A stretch of 64,000 nucleotides of DNA from Polynucleobacter yangtzensis (GTDB lineage: Bacteria; Pseudomonadota; Gammaproteobacteria; Burkholderiales; Burkholderiaceae), in assembly GCF_001595965.1 (NCBI RefSeq), contig NZ_LOJI01000040.1, positions 186,278-250,277 on the forward strand, given 5' to 3'. A program made the position numbers and the translations under genes. Numbering within the stretch: position 1 is the stretch's first letter; each line of letters starts with the position of its first letter. This document shows, in pieces, positions 52,472 through 61,709 of the stretch. The notes under the pieces are model-generated. The model searched no databases. It saw only the letters and a program-made list of their open reading frames with translations, and had not been told where the DNA came from.

Positions 52472-54484
52472 ATGAATCAAAACGTTATCGATAACGAAAC
52501 CCAGGAAAAATTAGATGCCTTCATCAAGCAAGAGGAAGGCGACTCTAACGACTACAAGGGTCTACTGGCCAAGTTCATCACCCTAGTTGCAGTAGGTATG
52601 TCTTTATTTCATCTTTATGCGGCCTACTCGATTGTTCCGACCCAGCAGCTTCGTGTGATTCACGTTGCCCTCGTACTATTTTTAGTTTTCTTAAGTTTTC
52701 CGATAGCAGCTCGTTTTAAAAATCGCCTCATGATCTGGGACGTGCTATTCGCCCTTGGATCTGTAGCAATCGCCTATTACATCCTAGGCGGTGGCGATGA
52801 TTTCATGGACAGAAATACTGCTCCTAACTCTACTGATGTGATTATTGGTATCGGTTTGATTTTGCTGATCCTAGAAAGCGTGCGCCGAACCAATGGCATG
52901 GTGTTGGTGACCGTTACTGTTCTGTTCTTGCTCTATGCCTTATTCGGCAACTACTTACCAGCACCCTGGACACACAAAGGCTATGGCCTCGATCGTTTGG
53001 TGGGTTACATGTATATGACCCTAGAAGGTATTTATGGCACTGCTGTAGATGTCTCTGCAACCCTCATTATTCTGTTCACCATTTTTGGCGCCTTCCTGCA
53101 ATTCACAGGCGCAGGTAAATTCTTTATTGATTTCTCATTTGCAGCAATGGGCGGCAAATCTTCTGGCGTAGGCAGAACCATCGTGATGTCCTCATTCTTA
53201 TTGGGTGGCCCATCAGGCTCAGGCGTTGCTACAACGGTTACCGTTGGCTCAGTTGCAGCTCCAATGTTAGATAAGGTGGGTTACGAAAAGAATGCAGCTG
53301 GTGGACTTTTGGCGGCTGGCGGTCTAGGTGCAATCATTTCACCACCAGTACTCGGTGCAGCAGCCTTCTTGATTGCTGACTTTTTGAAGATTTCCTATTT
53401 AGATGTGTTGTTGATGGCAACCATCCCAACGATTCTCTTTTATCTTGGCTTGTTTGTCATGGTAGAGATTGATGTTCGTAAATATGGCATGAAGAGCATT
53501 CAGTTTTCTTCAGCCGAAACTGCGTGGCAACTTACTAAAAAATATTGGTTCCACTTTTTCTCACTCATCTCCATCGTCGTTTTTATGTTGATGGGCTTCT
53601 CTCCAGTCATGTCGGTATTTTGGGCAACCGTAGTTTCTGCACTATCCAGCATGTTGCGCGAAGATACCGCAATCATTCCTTGGGCATGGTTTAAGGGGAA
53701 AGAACCCATTCTTAAAGGACTCTACAACTCGAACCTCACGAAGGCGCTTGCCTCTGGATCAACCGGTGTATTAGCGATTGCTGCTACCTGTGCTGGGGCT
53801 GGCTTGATCGTCGGTACCGTCACTCTGACAGGTCTTGGTCTGAAATTTAGCTCGATTGTGATTCAGTACGCTGGCGGATCTCTTCTGCTAACAACGATCT
53901 TTACCGCTTTAGTGGTTTGGGTGGTTGGTCTGGCTGTTCCAGTGACAGCTTCTTACATTATTTGCGCCGTGATTGCAGCGCCTGCTCTCATTAATTTGGG
54001 CGTACCTGCATTTGCTGCTCATATGTTTATCTTCTATTACGCCGTACTTTCTGAAGTATCGCCACCGACTGCACTCTCTCCATTTGCAGCAGCGGCGATA
54101 TGCAAAGGCAATCCCTATAAGACCACTTTGCAAACTTGGAAGTATGTTGCTCCAGCCATCCTAGTGCCATTCATGTTTGTATTAGACAAGTCTGGTGTCA
54201 GCTTATTGTTGATGGGATCTACTACTGCACTTGAGCAAGCAGACTGGATGCAAATCGCCTGGGTCTCATTTACAGCTGTAGTCGGAATCATCTGCTTGGC
54301 TGGAGGACTACAGGGCTGGTTCATCGAGAAAACCAAAATCTTTGAACGCGTGATTATGGTGATCTCTGGAGTTGCTCTTGCCTACCCCTCTACTGAGGCA
54401 GACTTGATTGGCTTCATCGGATTTGGTTTGGTTCTGGTTACTCAAACCATTACGCATTTCAAACTCAATCCGCGATCATCTTAA
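52472..54484 (+). CDS. TRAP transporter fused permease (DctQ-DctM type)
   Basis: The 670-residue membrane protein combines the small 4-helix and large 12-helix TRAP subunits, as is usual for TAXI systems. The large part holds the GGPSGSGVATTVTVGSVAAPML region, GGLGAIISPPVLGAAAFLIAD and FAAHMFIFYYAVLSEVSPPTA, all DctM-family. It uses a sodium or proton gradient to import an organic acid captured by the TAXI protein. AGG lies eight bases before the ATG. A bidirectional terminator follows. Confidence 0.94.
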   Translation: MNQNVIDNETQEKLDAFIKQEEGDSNDYKGLLAKFITLVAVGMSLFHLYAAYSIVPTQQLRVIHVALVLFLVFLSFPIAARFKNRLMIWDVLFALGSVAIAYYILGGGDDFMDRNTAPNSTDVIIGIGLILLILESVRRTNGMVLVTVTVLFLLYALFGNYLPAPWTHKGYGLDRLVGYMYMTLEGIYGTAVDVSATLIILFTIFGAFLQFTGAGKFFIDFSFAAMGGKSSGVGRTIVMSSFLLGGPSGSGVATTVTVGSVAAPMLDKVGYEKNAAGGLLAAGGLGAIISPPVLGAAAFLIADFLKISYLDVLLMATIPTILFYLGLFVMVEIDVRKYGMKSIQFSSAETAWQLTKKYWFHFFSLISIVVFMLMGFSPVMSVFWATVVSALSSMLREDTAIIPWAWFKGKEPILKGLYNSNLTKALASGSTGVLAIAATCAGAGLIVGTVTLTGLGLKFSSIVIQYAGGSLLLTTIFTALVVWVVGLAVPVTASYIICAVIAAPALINLGVPAFAAHMFIFYYAVLSEVSPPTALSPFAAAAICKGNPYKTTLQTWKYVAPAILVPFMFVLDKSGVSLLLMGSTTALEQADWMQIAWVSFTAVVGIICLAGGLQGWFIEKTKIFERVIMVISGVALAYPSTEADLIGFIGFGLVLVTQTITHFKLNPRSS

Positions 54485-54503
54485 GAAGCTCTCTCTTGAA
54501 AAC

Positions 54504-54531
54504 AATAAAGCCCGCACTAGCGGGCTTTATT
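54504..54531. terminator. Bidirectional terminator
   Basis: AATAAAGCCCGC and GCGGGCTTTATT form a perfect 12-bp stem around ACTA, followed by TTT. It separates the TRAP permease from the convergent enolase-superfamily gene. Confidence 0.92.
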
Positions 54532-54556
54532 TTTAAGCAAGAAGGTACAACTCTAC

Positions 54557-55690
54557 TTACGAGATCTTGGTCCAAGCAGCTTTGCCTGCGTACTTCTTTA
54601 CAGCCGCTTCATCAAACTCAAATCCTAGGCCCGGGGTTTTATGCAATATCAGATCCCCATTTTTAAAGGTGAGCTGCTTGTTAATTAATCTACGGAAGTT
54701 GAGAACCTGGTCATCCAAAAAGAACTCAACAAAACGAGCATTTGGGGTAGCGGCTACCAAGGGCGCATGTAAATCATGCATCCAGTGCGGGCAGACTATG
54801 ACGCCTTTTAAATCTGCATATGCGGAGATTCTTCTCCACTCGGTAATACCGCCACACACTGCAGCATCAGATTGCAAAATAGCAGCGCCACCTGCATCAA
54901 TAAGCTCTCTAAAACGCCAACGTCCCGCTTCCATTTCACCAGTAGCAACGTTAATCTTCGTTTGACGAGCTAATGCAGCATGCAGATCGATCGCATCTGG
55001 TGAAAAAGGTTCTTCGATCCAGTAAGGGTTATAAGCTTCAAAACGACGCACGTACTCAAGAGCGGTTGGTAGATCACGCCAAGCATTGTTAGCGTCCAAA
55101 GTAAGCAAAACATCATCACCCACCGCTTTACGAGCCGCTTTAACTCGAGCCTCCTCTTCGGATGGAGATAGGCGACCTACCTTCATCTTCACTGCCTTAA
55201 AGCCCTGTTTGACGTAAGACTCCATCTCTTTGCCAAGCTTAGCCGGAGTCTTTCCTTCAAGGTAGTAGCCGCCACTAGCATAGGCCGGCACGCGATCATC
55301 CACCACTGAACCGAGGTATTGATGCAAGGGCAAGCCCACTGATCGTGCATTTAAATCCCACAGAGCTGTATCCAAAATAGAGATTCCACGCATTACTGCC
55401 CCTGTGCGTCCCTGCAAGATGGATTCGTTGTACATCTCCATCCAGAGACCTTCACTGCGGTGACTATTTTGACCAATCAGTTTTGGAGCCAATAATTGCT
55501 CTACGGCAACCTTGGCGATATCTCCGCCAGCGCTACCAACATAACAAAAGCCAATCCCTTCATTTCCATCCTTGCCGCGAACTTTCACTAGACAATAATG
55601 ACGCTCAGAAACGGTGCGAGTAGAAAATGAGGTGACCTTGTCTAAAGGTACCGCTACAGAAGCAACTTGGATGGATTCAATAATCGGCAT
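54557..55690 (-). CDS. Mandelate racemase/muconate lactonizing enzyme family protein
   Basis: The 377-residue enolase-superfamily enzyme has a Lys168-x-Lys170 pair in AVKMKVGR, metal ligands Asp199 (LTLDANNAW), Glu226 (WIEEPFS) and Glu252 (ATGEMEAGR), and an Asp275-His302 dyad (LQSDAAVCGG and CPHWMHDLH). That set is the mandelate racemase subgroup, whose members racemise or dehydrate hydroxy or sugar acids. Next to a TRAP importer and a DapA-superfamily lyase it probably dehydrates an acid sugar, but the substrate is unknown. Confidence 0.88.
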   Translation of the reverse strand: MPIIESIQVASVAVPLDKVTSFSTRTVSERHYCLVKVRGKDGNEGIGFCYVGSAGGDIAKVAVEQLLAPKLIGQNSHRSEGLWMEMYNESILQGRTGAVMRGISILDTALWDLNARSVGLPLHQYLGSVVDDRVPAYASGGYYLEGKTPAKLGKEMESYVKQGFKAVKMKVGRLSPSEEEARVKAARKAVGDDVLLTLDANNAWRDLPTALEYVRRFEAYNPYWIEEPFSPDAIDLHAALARQTKINVATGEMEAGRWRFRELIDAGGAAILQSDAAVCGGITEWRRISAYADLKGVIVCPHWMHDLHAPLVAATPNARFVEFFLDDQVLNFRRLINKQLTFKNGDLILHKTPGLGFEFDEAAVKKYAGKAAWTKIS

Positions 55691-55795
55691 CTAAACTCCT
55701 TAATCAAAAAATGATTGTATCCAGAATTTAAATTGCCGGCAGGGGTCTAAATAAGGAATAATCGACTCATTCCTAATAGCATACGCAGGTTGAAA

Positions 55796-56722
55796 ATGAG
55801 CAAAGTGGTTGTCATCGGAACGGGAACTATGGGTGTTGGCATTGCTGCTGGATTTTTAGCCAGTGGCGCCAACATTGTCATGCTGGGTCGCACCCCAGAG
55901 AAGGCTTTGTCCTGCCTCGACTCCATTAGGTCATGTGCAGATTCAATTAACACCGACTGGTCCAAGACAAATCTCTCATTACAAAGCGGTGACATTGAAA
56001 TCTGGCAAGACTGGGATGATGTGGATTTTGTGATTGAAACAGTATCCGAGCAACTGCAATTAAAGCAGGACATCTTTGCCCTGCTAGACCAACGTGTTCC
56101 GCCTCACATTCCCATTGGTAGCAATAGTTCTGGCTTTCCTATCAGCGATATTGCAAATGATCTAGCAACAGCACATCGCATGTTTAATGCCCACTACTTT
56201 ATGCCTGCACATATCGTGCCACTGGTAGAAATTGTTACAGGGAAACGTTCTGATTTAGCCTTGGCAGAAAAGCTCTGTCAGTTTTATCGCACCCACAGCA
56301 AGAAGCCGGTGCTAGTTAAAAAAGATATCCCGGGGTTTTTGGCAAATCGCATTCAGCATGCATTAATGCGTGAAGCACTCTCGCTTGTAGAAGAAGGTGT
56401 CGCCACTCCTGATGATATCGATACCGCGGTTCGCTATAGCTTTGGATTTCGCTACGCTGCAGTTGGGCCCATGACTCAAAAAGAAATCTCCGGCTGGGAA
56501 GGCATGACCTTAGCCGCAGAATTGATATACCCCTCCCTGTCTAATATTACTCAACCACCAAACTGTGTGACCAATTTAGTTAAAAGTGGCAAAACTGGCA
56601 TCGCTAAGGGCGCTGGCTTTAAAGACTGGCCGACTCATGAGGCAAACCTAATGAAGCAGAAGTACGAAAAAAGGCTAAAAGCCGCCTTTGAAGTTCTGAA
56701 GATCGCGCCAGACCAAGATTAA
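55796..56722 (+). CDS. 3-hydroxyacyl-CoA dehydrogenase-like protein B
   Basis: I start at ATG 55796 with AGG six bases upstream rather than the TTG at 55790. The 308-residue protein has VVVIGTGTMGVGIAAGFLASG, His133 and Glu145 in AHYFMPAHIVPLVEIV, and Asn184 in PGFLANRIQHALMREAL. It closely resembles protein A at 48508 over its whole length and shares the FMPAH variation. It diverges from the enolase-superfamily gene, with 105 bp between the two starts. It is probably an NAD-dependent 3-hydroxy acid dehydrogenase acting in the same pathway. Confidence 0.84.
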   Translation: MSKVVVIGTGTMGVGIAAGFLASGANIVMLGRTPEKALSCLDSIRSCADSINTDWSKTNLSLQSGDIEIWQDWDDVDFVIETVSEQLQLKQDIFALLDQRVPPHIPIGSNSSGFPISDIANDLATAHRMFNAHYFMPAHIVPLVEIVTGKRSDLALAEKLCQFYRTHSKKPVLVKKDIPGFLANRIQHALMREALSLVEEGVATPDDIDTAVRYSFGFRYAAVGPMTQKEISGWEGMTLAAELIYPSLSNITQPPNCVTNLVKSGKTGIAKGAGFKDWPTHEANLMKQKYEKRLKAAFEVLKIAPDQD

Positions 56723-56787
56723 ATCTAATTTGTTGCAGCACAGCATATTTATTCGCCCACGCTTTCACATTATTAGATAATTGAGGG

Positions 56788-58242
56788 GTGAATACAAAAG
56801 CATCTTTTAGCTCCCTGTTCAGCAGGGCTGTCATTATTTTGTCTGGCTGCGCCTTTCTAAGCTCAACACCGGGCTTAGCTTATGCACAGAGCAAGCAAAC
56901 TCAAAGTACTGGCCAGACCCGCAACAAGATCACAGTTCAAACCTCCAAGCAAGTTGGATTGAAGGATAAATCTGCGGGCTCGAACTCTAAAACTAGTAGC
57001 ATGAGTCTTAATCCAGCCCTCTTTCAACGCAAAGCGCCAGATGAGCTCATGCTCGATAGCGATGCCAATCTTGACTATCGCGTAGCGCAAGGTTGTTTAC
57101 GAAGAAGCTTTACCGAAGATAGTCTTCCCGCAAGTATTGGCATCAATAACAACCAATTTGCTGAATTCTTTAAGAATCAGACCAAAACATTTTTTGATCA
57201 CATGCGTGGGGACTGCATCCCTTATGCGGTTGCTTTCGGTAGTCGCAATCGCTTTGACTCGCTCAGCATCATGAATGGCCCAATTCAAGACAGTAAGACT
57301 GAAGTATGGACATTTACACCCTCAGCAGTTGGTGGATTTTTAATTCAACAAGACTTACTTAAAGATGAATCTAAGCGTTTAACGGAGATTCGCATTCCCT
57401 TAAGAGACGTTCTATACGATCCCCGCAAAGTAAGCGACCAACTACCAGTTGAACTGGTTTGGGAATTGAATTCTCTAATTAAACAAATTTATCCAGAAGA
57501 AAATAATTCTCTCGAAAATACCAATAGCGTTGTGCGCTTAATTGTAGATTTTGGTGATCGTGAAAAATGGGCTCAGATTTGGGCTGCAGAAATCATTGAT
57601 CCTGCCACTAAAGAAGTTTATGCAAACGCTTTTTGGGTAGAGCGTAATGACATCCCGGGTGGATTTTTTACTGGCTCAGGGGAATCTCTTGAGCGCTCTT
57701 TCTGGACTAACCCCTTAAGCTATCGCCGCATCTCTCGGGGCGTTGGCATGGTAAGAGCATCTTCAGGCAAGCGTAGCAAAGCACCTGCAGCAGCAACCAA
57801 ATCTGCGCCTGCAACCCCCGCACCCGCTCCTAAGCAACGTTATCGCGCCCATATGGGCATTGATTACTCTGCGCCAACTGGCACGCCTGTCTTTAGTGTC
57901 GCCAATGGCAGAGTTGCTCACATTGGCTACAGCGGCGCATTTGGTAACTTGATTATTTTGGAGCATCCAGGCAATTACCATACCTACTATGCTCACTTAA
58001 GTAACTACAACGTCGAGCTCGAATTAGGCAATGAAGTGCGTCGCGGATTAGAGATTGGTTATGTTGGATCTACCGGCAGATCAACTGGACCGCATCTGCA
58101 TTTCGAACTGAGAAAAAATGGTATATACGTTGATCCTTATGCGCCGAAGACTCAACTTGATTTATGGTCTATGCGTGATAACGAAAGTGGACAACTCACC
58201 AGAGAAATATTATTACTTGGCAGCCCCATTAAAAATAACTAA
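56788..58242 (+). CDS. M23 family peptidase, exported
   Basis: The 484-residue protein starts with GTG; an in-frame TGA six bases upstream excludes anything longer. The N-terminus can be read as a lipoprotein signal (AVIILSGC, lipobox LSGC, Cys21) or a Sec signal with cleavage near AYA/Q. A ~300-residue domain of unknown type follows. The LytM/M23 domain at ~355-470 has HMGIDYSAPTGTPVFSV and HLHFELRKNG with zinc ligands. It likely cleaves or regulates cleavage of peptidoglycan cross-links. Ala/Pro-rich linker residues precede the domain. Confidence 0.85.
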   Translation: MNTKASFSSLFSRAVIILSGCAFLSSTPGLAYAQSKQTQSTGQTRNKITVQTSKQVGLKDKSAGSNSKTSSMSLNPALFQRKAPDELMLDSDANLDYRVAQGCLRRSFTEDSLPASIGINNNQFAEFFKNQTKTFFDHMRGDCIPYAVAFGSRNRFDSLSIMNGPIQDSKTEVWTFTPSAVGGFLIQQDLLKDESKRLTEIRIPLRDVLYDPRKVSDQLPVELVWELNSLIKQIYPEENNSLENTNSVVRLIVDFGDREKWAQIWAAEIIDPATKEVYANAFWVERNDIPGGFFTGSGESLERSFWTNPLSYRRISRGVGMVRASSGKRSKAPAAATKSAPATPAPAPKQRYRAHMGIDYSAPTGTPVFSVANGRVAHIGYSGAFGNLIILEHPGNYHTYYAHLSNYNVELELGNEVRRGLEIGYVGSTGRSTGPHLHFELRKNGIYVDPYAPKTQLDLWSMRDNESGQLTREILLLGSPIKNN

Positions 58243-58289
58243 GTAAGATTGCTGGCTAGTGGTTTAAATTTAATTTACTTCAGCCAAAC

Positions 58290-58315
58290 AAAAAGGGTCC
58301 TTACGGACCCTTTTT
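58290..58315. terminator. Bidirectional terminator
   Basis: AAAAAGGGTCC and GGACCCTTTTT form a stem around TTAC between the M23 gene and the convergent universal stress protein gene. Confidence 0.93.
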
Positions 58316-58332
58316 ACTGAGTGTTGGGTGGA

Positions 58333-58773
58333 TTAACCCAAAACTAATACTGGTAATTTTGAGTGAACAATGACTTCGTGAGTCTCGCTGCCCAACAAGA
58401 CACTCTTGATACCTGTACGCTTATGGGAAGCCATCACAATCACATCTGCCTTCGCCTTTTTTGCCCCATCCAAAATACCTTCGGATAGGTTGCTATTTGC
58501 AATATGAAGACTCTTTACCTTGATACCAGCACCAAGTGCCGTCGTTGCCTTCTTAAATACATCTTTTGCATAAGCCTCGCAAACCTTAGCATGCTCTTTT
58601 TGTGAAATTCCATAGCCCATGGTGCTGTCTGAGTAGACCATTGGAGGCAGGGGATCAGAAACATAAACAAGAGTTACTGCGGCGCCATCTGCCTTAGCAA
58701 GTGCAGCAACCTTCTTCAAGGATTTTTTGCTGACATCCGAACCATCTACAGGTACTAATAAATGCTTAAACAT
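58333..58773 (-). CDS. Universal stress protein UspA family
   Basis: The 146-residue protein has the N-terminal LLVPVDGSDVSKKSLKKV strand-helix and the ATP-binding signature ADVIVMASHKRTG, then VLLGSETHEVIVHSKLPVLVL, which matches G-2X-G-9X-G(S/T) except that the second Gly position is less clear. Binding of nucleotide is likely. GGGGGAGG lies five bases before the ATG, an unusually strong ribosome binding site. Confidence 0.92.
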   Translation of the reverse strand: MFKHLLVPVDGSDVSKKSLKKVAALAKADGAAVTLVYVSDPLPPMVYSDSTMGYGISQKEHAKVCEAYAKDVFKKATTALGAGIKVKSLHIANSNLSEGILDGAKKAKADVIVMASHKRTGIKSVLLGSETHEVIVHSKLPVLVLG

Positions 58774-58860
58774 GTTTACCTCCCCCTAAATTGGACTACT
58801 AACCTATTCTTTCCATCATAATGCTTATTATTAGCCTATAAAAGAAAAAAGGTAACTTAA

Positions 58861-59262
58861 TTGCTCAAGAATTTTGCTATCTACGCCTCATTTTTAGTCA
58901 CCCTAATCGCAATTGATTTGATATGGCTTTTAGGTATTGCAAAGAATCTCTATCGAGATCAAATGGGTGACTTAATGGCTAACGAACCCAAGCTTATAGC
59001 TGGACTTGCTTTCTACCTACTGTATGCCATTGGGGTCTGCATTTTTGTCATAGTTCCAGCGCTCTCAAAACAATCTTTGATATATGCACTGCAATATGGC
59101 GCCCTTTTTGGGTTGTTCTGCTACATGACGTACGACCTTACCAATCTTGCAGTCATTAGAAACTTTCCAACACAATTAGCTTTGATTGATATTGCATGGG
59201 GCAGTTTTGTAACAGCTGTATGTTCAGGTATTGCCTACTGGGTTGGTAGCCGTCTCTCATAG
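58861..59262 (+). CDS. DUF2177 family membrane protein
   Basis: The 133-residue protein starts with TTG, with AAAGG about 8 bases upstream. Four membrane helices are visible (FAIYASFLVTLIAIDLIWLLG, LIAGLAFYLLYAIGVCIFVIV, YALQYGALFGLFCYM and VTAVCSGIAYWVG), with the family motifs DLIWLLGI and YDLTNLA. Function is unknown. A SulP transporter gene follows after 18 bp, so the two may be co-transcribed. Confidence 0.82.
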   Translation: MLKNFAIYASFLVTLIAIDLIWLLGIAKNLYRDQMGDLMANEPKLIAGLAFYLLYAIGVCIFVIVPALSKQSLIYALQYGALFGLFCYMTYDLTNLAVIRNFPTQLALIDIAWGSFVTAVCSGIAYWVGSRLS

Positions 59263-59280
59263 TGCATTTATATTGAGCTT

Positions 59281-60906
59281 ATGTTTTTTCGCCCTCGACT
59301 ATTAGACGCATTTAACGGATATAACCGCACCCTTTTCACCAAGGATGTACTGGCCGGTCTGACGGTTGGTATTGTTGCGCTGCCATTAGCCATGGCCTTT
59401 GCAATTGCCAGCGGACTCAAACCAGAGGCCGGTATTTTTACCGCCATTATTGCTGGCGGCCTCATCTCACTGTTGGGCGGCAGCCGCGTTCAAATTGGCG
59501 GTCCAGCAGGTGCCTTCATTGTGATTGTTTATGGCATCGTCGAACGCTACGGTGTGCCGAATCTATTACTAGCAACTGCTATGTCGGGAGTATTTTTATT
59601 TCTGATGGGTGTGTTTCGACTTGGAACGCTAGTGCGCTTTATTCCTATAGCAGTCATTATTGGCTTTACGAATGGCATTGCTTTCTTGATTGGCTTATCT
59701 CAAATCAAAGATTTCTTCGGACTCCAGATTGAAAAAATGCCTGCCCAATTTTTCCAATCTATTCATACACTCTATTTAGCTGCCGATACTTTTAATCCTG
59801 TAGCTCTTGGCTTGGCCAGTGGCAGCCTTGCTTTATTAATCTTTTGGAAGTTGTTTCAGAATCGCCTGGGATGGCTATCGCATCTTCCCGGCACAGTAGT
59901 AGCCATGGTTGTGGCGACTATTGTTACCAGCACTTTTAACTTGCCGGTCGATACTATTGGCAGTCGCTTTGGCGGCATCCCTTCTGGACTTCCTTCTTTT
60001 GAATGGCTACCGGTCAGCTGGGATAACGCGCAATACATGGTTGCACCAGCCTTAACACTAGCGTTACTGGGCGCAATTGAATCTTTGCTTTGTGCCCGTA
60101 TTGCTGATGGTCTCATTCATGATCGCCATGAATCAAATCAAGAATTAGTTGCGCAAGGTATTGCCAATTTCACCATCCCCTTCTTTGGTGGCATGCCAGC
60201 AACTGGCACGATTGCGCGCACCGTTACCAATGTTGAAAGCGGTGCCACTACTCCGATTGCCGGTCTTGTTCACGCCGCAACCTTGCTGATCATCGTCTTG
60301 TTTGCTGCACCGCTCGCTAAAAATATTCCACTAGCTAGTCTTGCCGCCATCTTGATGTATGTCGCCTGGAATATGGGTGAATGGAGAAAGTTTATTGATC
60401 TCAAGCAGTTCCGACTACCATACCGAATCACCATTCTCAGCGTCTTTATTCTTACAGTTGTACTGGATCTCACCATCGCCGTTCAGGTTGGTCTGCTTTT
60501 GGCTTTTATCACTTTTATTTACCGGATCTCTAGCCTATCGCGCTGTGAGATTGCTTTAGCGAGCGATTTCCCTGGACTAGGTAACCAGCAAGGCCGCATT
60601 GATGCTTACCGCATTCATGGGGCAATCTTTTTTGGCGCAGTCAAACTGCTAGAAAAGATTGAGACAAACTTACCGTCTGACACCCTCTTACTTGATTTGA
60701 AAAATGTAATCTATATCGACACTTCAGGCATGGATACGATCATGGAGCTTGCGCATCTATGCAAGATTCGCGATATCCGCTTGCTCATTTGTGGCTTGGC
60801 ACATCAACCGCTTGAGATGGCTGAACGCAGCAACTTCATTGCTACGCTTCCGCCTGACTCTTTCTACCCTGACCTAATTTCTGGAATTGAAGCGGCGACA
60901 ACTTAA
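59281..60906 (+). CDS. SulP family anion transporter with STAS domain
   Basis: The 541-residue protein has the SulP core FTKDVLAGLTVGIVALPLAMAFAIASGLKP, GGPAGAFIVIVYGIVERYG, RFIPIAVIIGFTNGIAFLIG and GGMPATGTIARTVTNVESG. A cytoplasmic STAS domain occupies ~440-541 (IHGAIFFGAVKLLEKI, LDLKNVIYIDTSGMDTIMEL). Substrates of the family include sulfate, bicarbonate and dicarboxylates, and specificity cannot be read here. It lies downstream of the DUF2177 gene and 7 bp from the convergent TauE/SafE-like gene. Confidence 0.92.
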   Translation: MFFRPRLLDAFNGYNRTLFTKDVLAGLTVGIVALPLAMAFAIASGLKPEAGIFTAIIAGGLISLLGGSRVQIGGPAGAFIVIVYGIVERYGVPNLLLATAMSGVFLFLMGVFRLGTLVRFIPIAVIIGFTNGIAFLIGLSQIKDFFGLQIEKMPAQFFQSIHTLYLAADTFNPVALGLASGSLALLIFWKLFQNRLGWLSHLPGTVVAMVVATIVTSTFNLPVDTIGSRFGGIPSGLPSFEWLPVSWDNAQYMVAPALTLALLGAIESLLCARIADGLIHDRHESNQELVAQGIANFTIPFFGGMPATGTIARTVTNVESGATTPIAGLVHAATLLIIVLFAAPLAKNIPLASLAAILMYVAWNMGEWRKFIDLKQFRLPYRITILSVFILTVVLDLTIAVQVGLLLAFITFIYRISSLSRCEIALASDFPGLGNQQGRIDAYRIHGAIFFGAVKLLEKIETNLPSDTLLLDLKNVIYIDTSGMDTIMELAHLCKIRDIRLLICGLAHQPLEMAERSNFIATLPPDSFYPDLISGIEAATT

Positions 60907-60913
60907 AGGCGGC

Positions 60914-61633
60914 TTAAGAAATACAGAAGCCACCTTTTAATAAAGCTTCTGGCAAAACCCAAGCGCGGTATAAACCAAAGCCTCCCGCAATGAGCAAAAG
61001 CGAGGCAGCTAAATAACGCACCCAACGATATTGTCCAAACTGGGTGAGTGCTGCAGAAAATTTAGAGATCAATAATAGGTTAGGTAAGGTCCCCAATCCA
61101 AAGGCCAACATCAGCCCAGCACCAGTGAGCACATCGCCTGATAAAAACGCCAGAGGCAAAACGCTGTAGACCAATCCACACGGCACTAAACCCCAAAGCA
61201 TGCCGCTAAACCAACGCGACGGACCGCTTGCCATACGCCCCAAGTATTTAGCCCAGTAAGCGGCAATTTTGGAGCTGATCCACTTACCTCCCAGCAAACC
61301 TTCTGATGAGCCCGCTTTTAAAAGACGAATGCCCATCAGTATCAAAATAAGAGAGGTTAGAGCAAACAAGGGTCGCTGAATGGGAATCAGATTTTGCTGC
61401 CAAACCACAACCCCCAAGGCAGCGGCAAGAGCACCCAAGAGAACATAAGTAGTTACGCGTCCCAAATGCATGATTAACTGCAGGTAAAAAAGCTCGGATT
61501 TGGGCCTTAATGGGGTCTCCAAAGCAATGGGTCTCTCGATGGCTGCAGCTATACCCCCGCACATCAGGGCGCAGTGCCAGCCGCTCACAAGAGCGCCTAA
61601 AAATATGGCAATCAGTAGGCTAGAAGTTAGCAT
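60914..61633 (-). CDS. Sulfite exporter TauE/SafE-like membrane protein (HCxxMCGG type)
   Basis: The 239-residue membrane protein begins IFLGALVSGWHCALMCGGIAAAIE, where HCALMCGG is a His/Cys/Met-rich motif typical of a subgroup encoded near cbb3-oxidase genes and suggested to handle copper or redox. It has six or seven helices. It diverges from fnr with 76 bp between starts. Annotation as sulfite exporter is by superfamily only; the metal-like motif makes an oxidase assembly role more likely. Confidence 0.8.
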   Translation of the reverse strand: MLTSSLLIAIFLGALVSGWHCALMCGGIAAAIERPIALETPLRPKSELFYLQLIMHLGRVTTYVLLGALAAALGVVVWQQNLIPIQRPLFALTSLILILMGIRLLKAGSSEGLLGGKWISSKIAAYWAKYLGRMASGPSRWFSGMLWGLVPCGLVYSVLPLAFLSGDVLTGAGLMLAFGLGTLPNLLLISKFSAALTQFGQYRWVRYLAASLLLIAGGFGLYRAWVLPEALLKGGFCIS

Positions 61634-61709
61634 CCGCTATCGAAATAAAGGTTAAAAAACGGGATTCATTACCCATATAGAATAAACTGACTGCATAATT
61701 AGTTCCAAT

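Noticed and set aside
61634-61709. FNR box between the TauE/SafE-like gene and fnr
   Set aside because: No TTGATnnnnATCAA-like sequence was found in the 76-bp gap.
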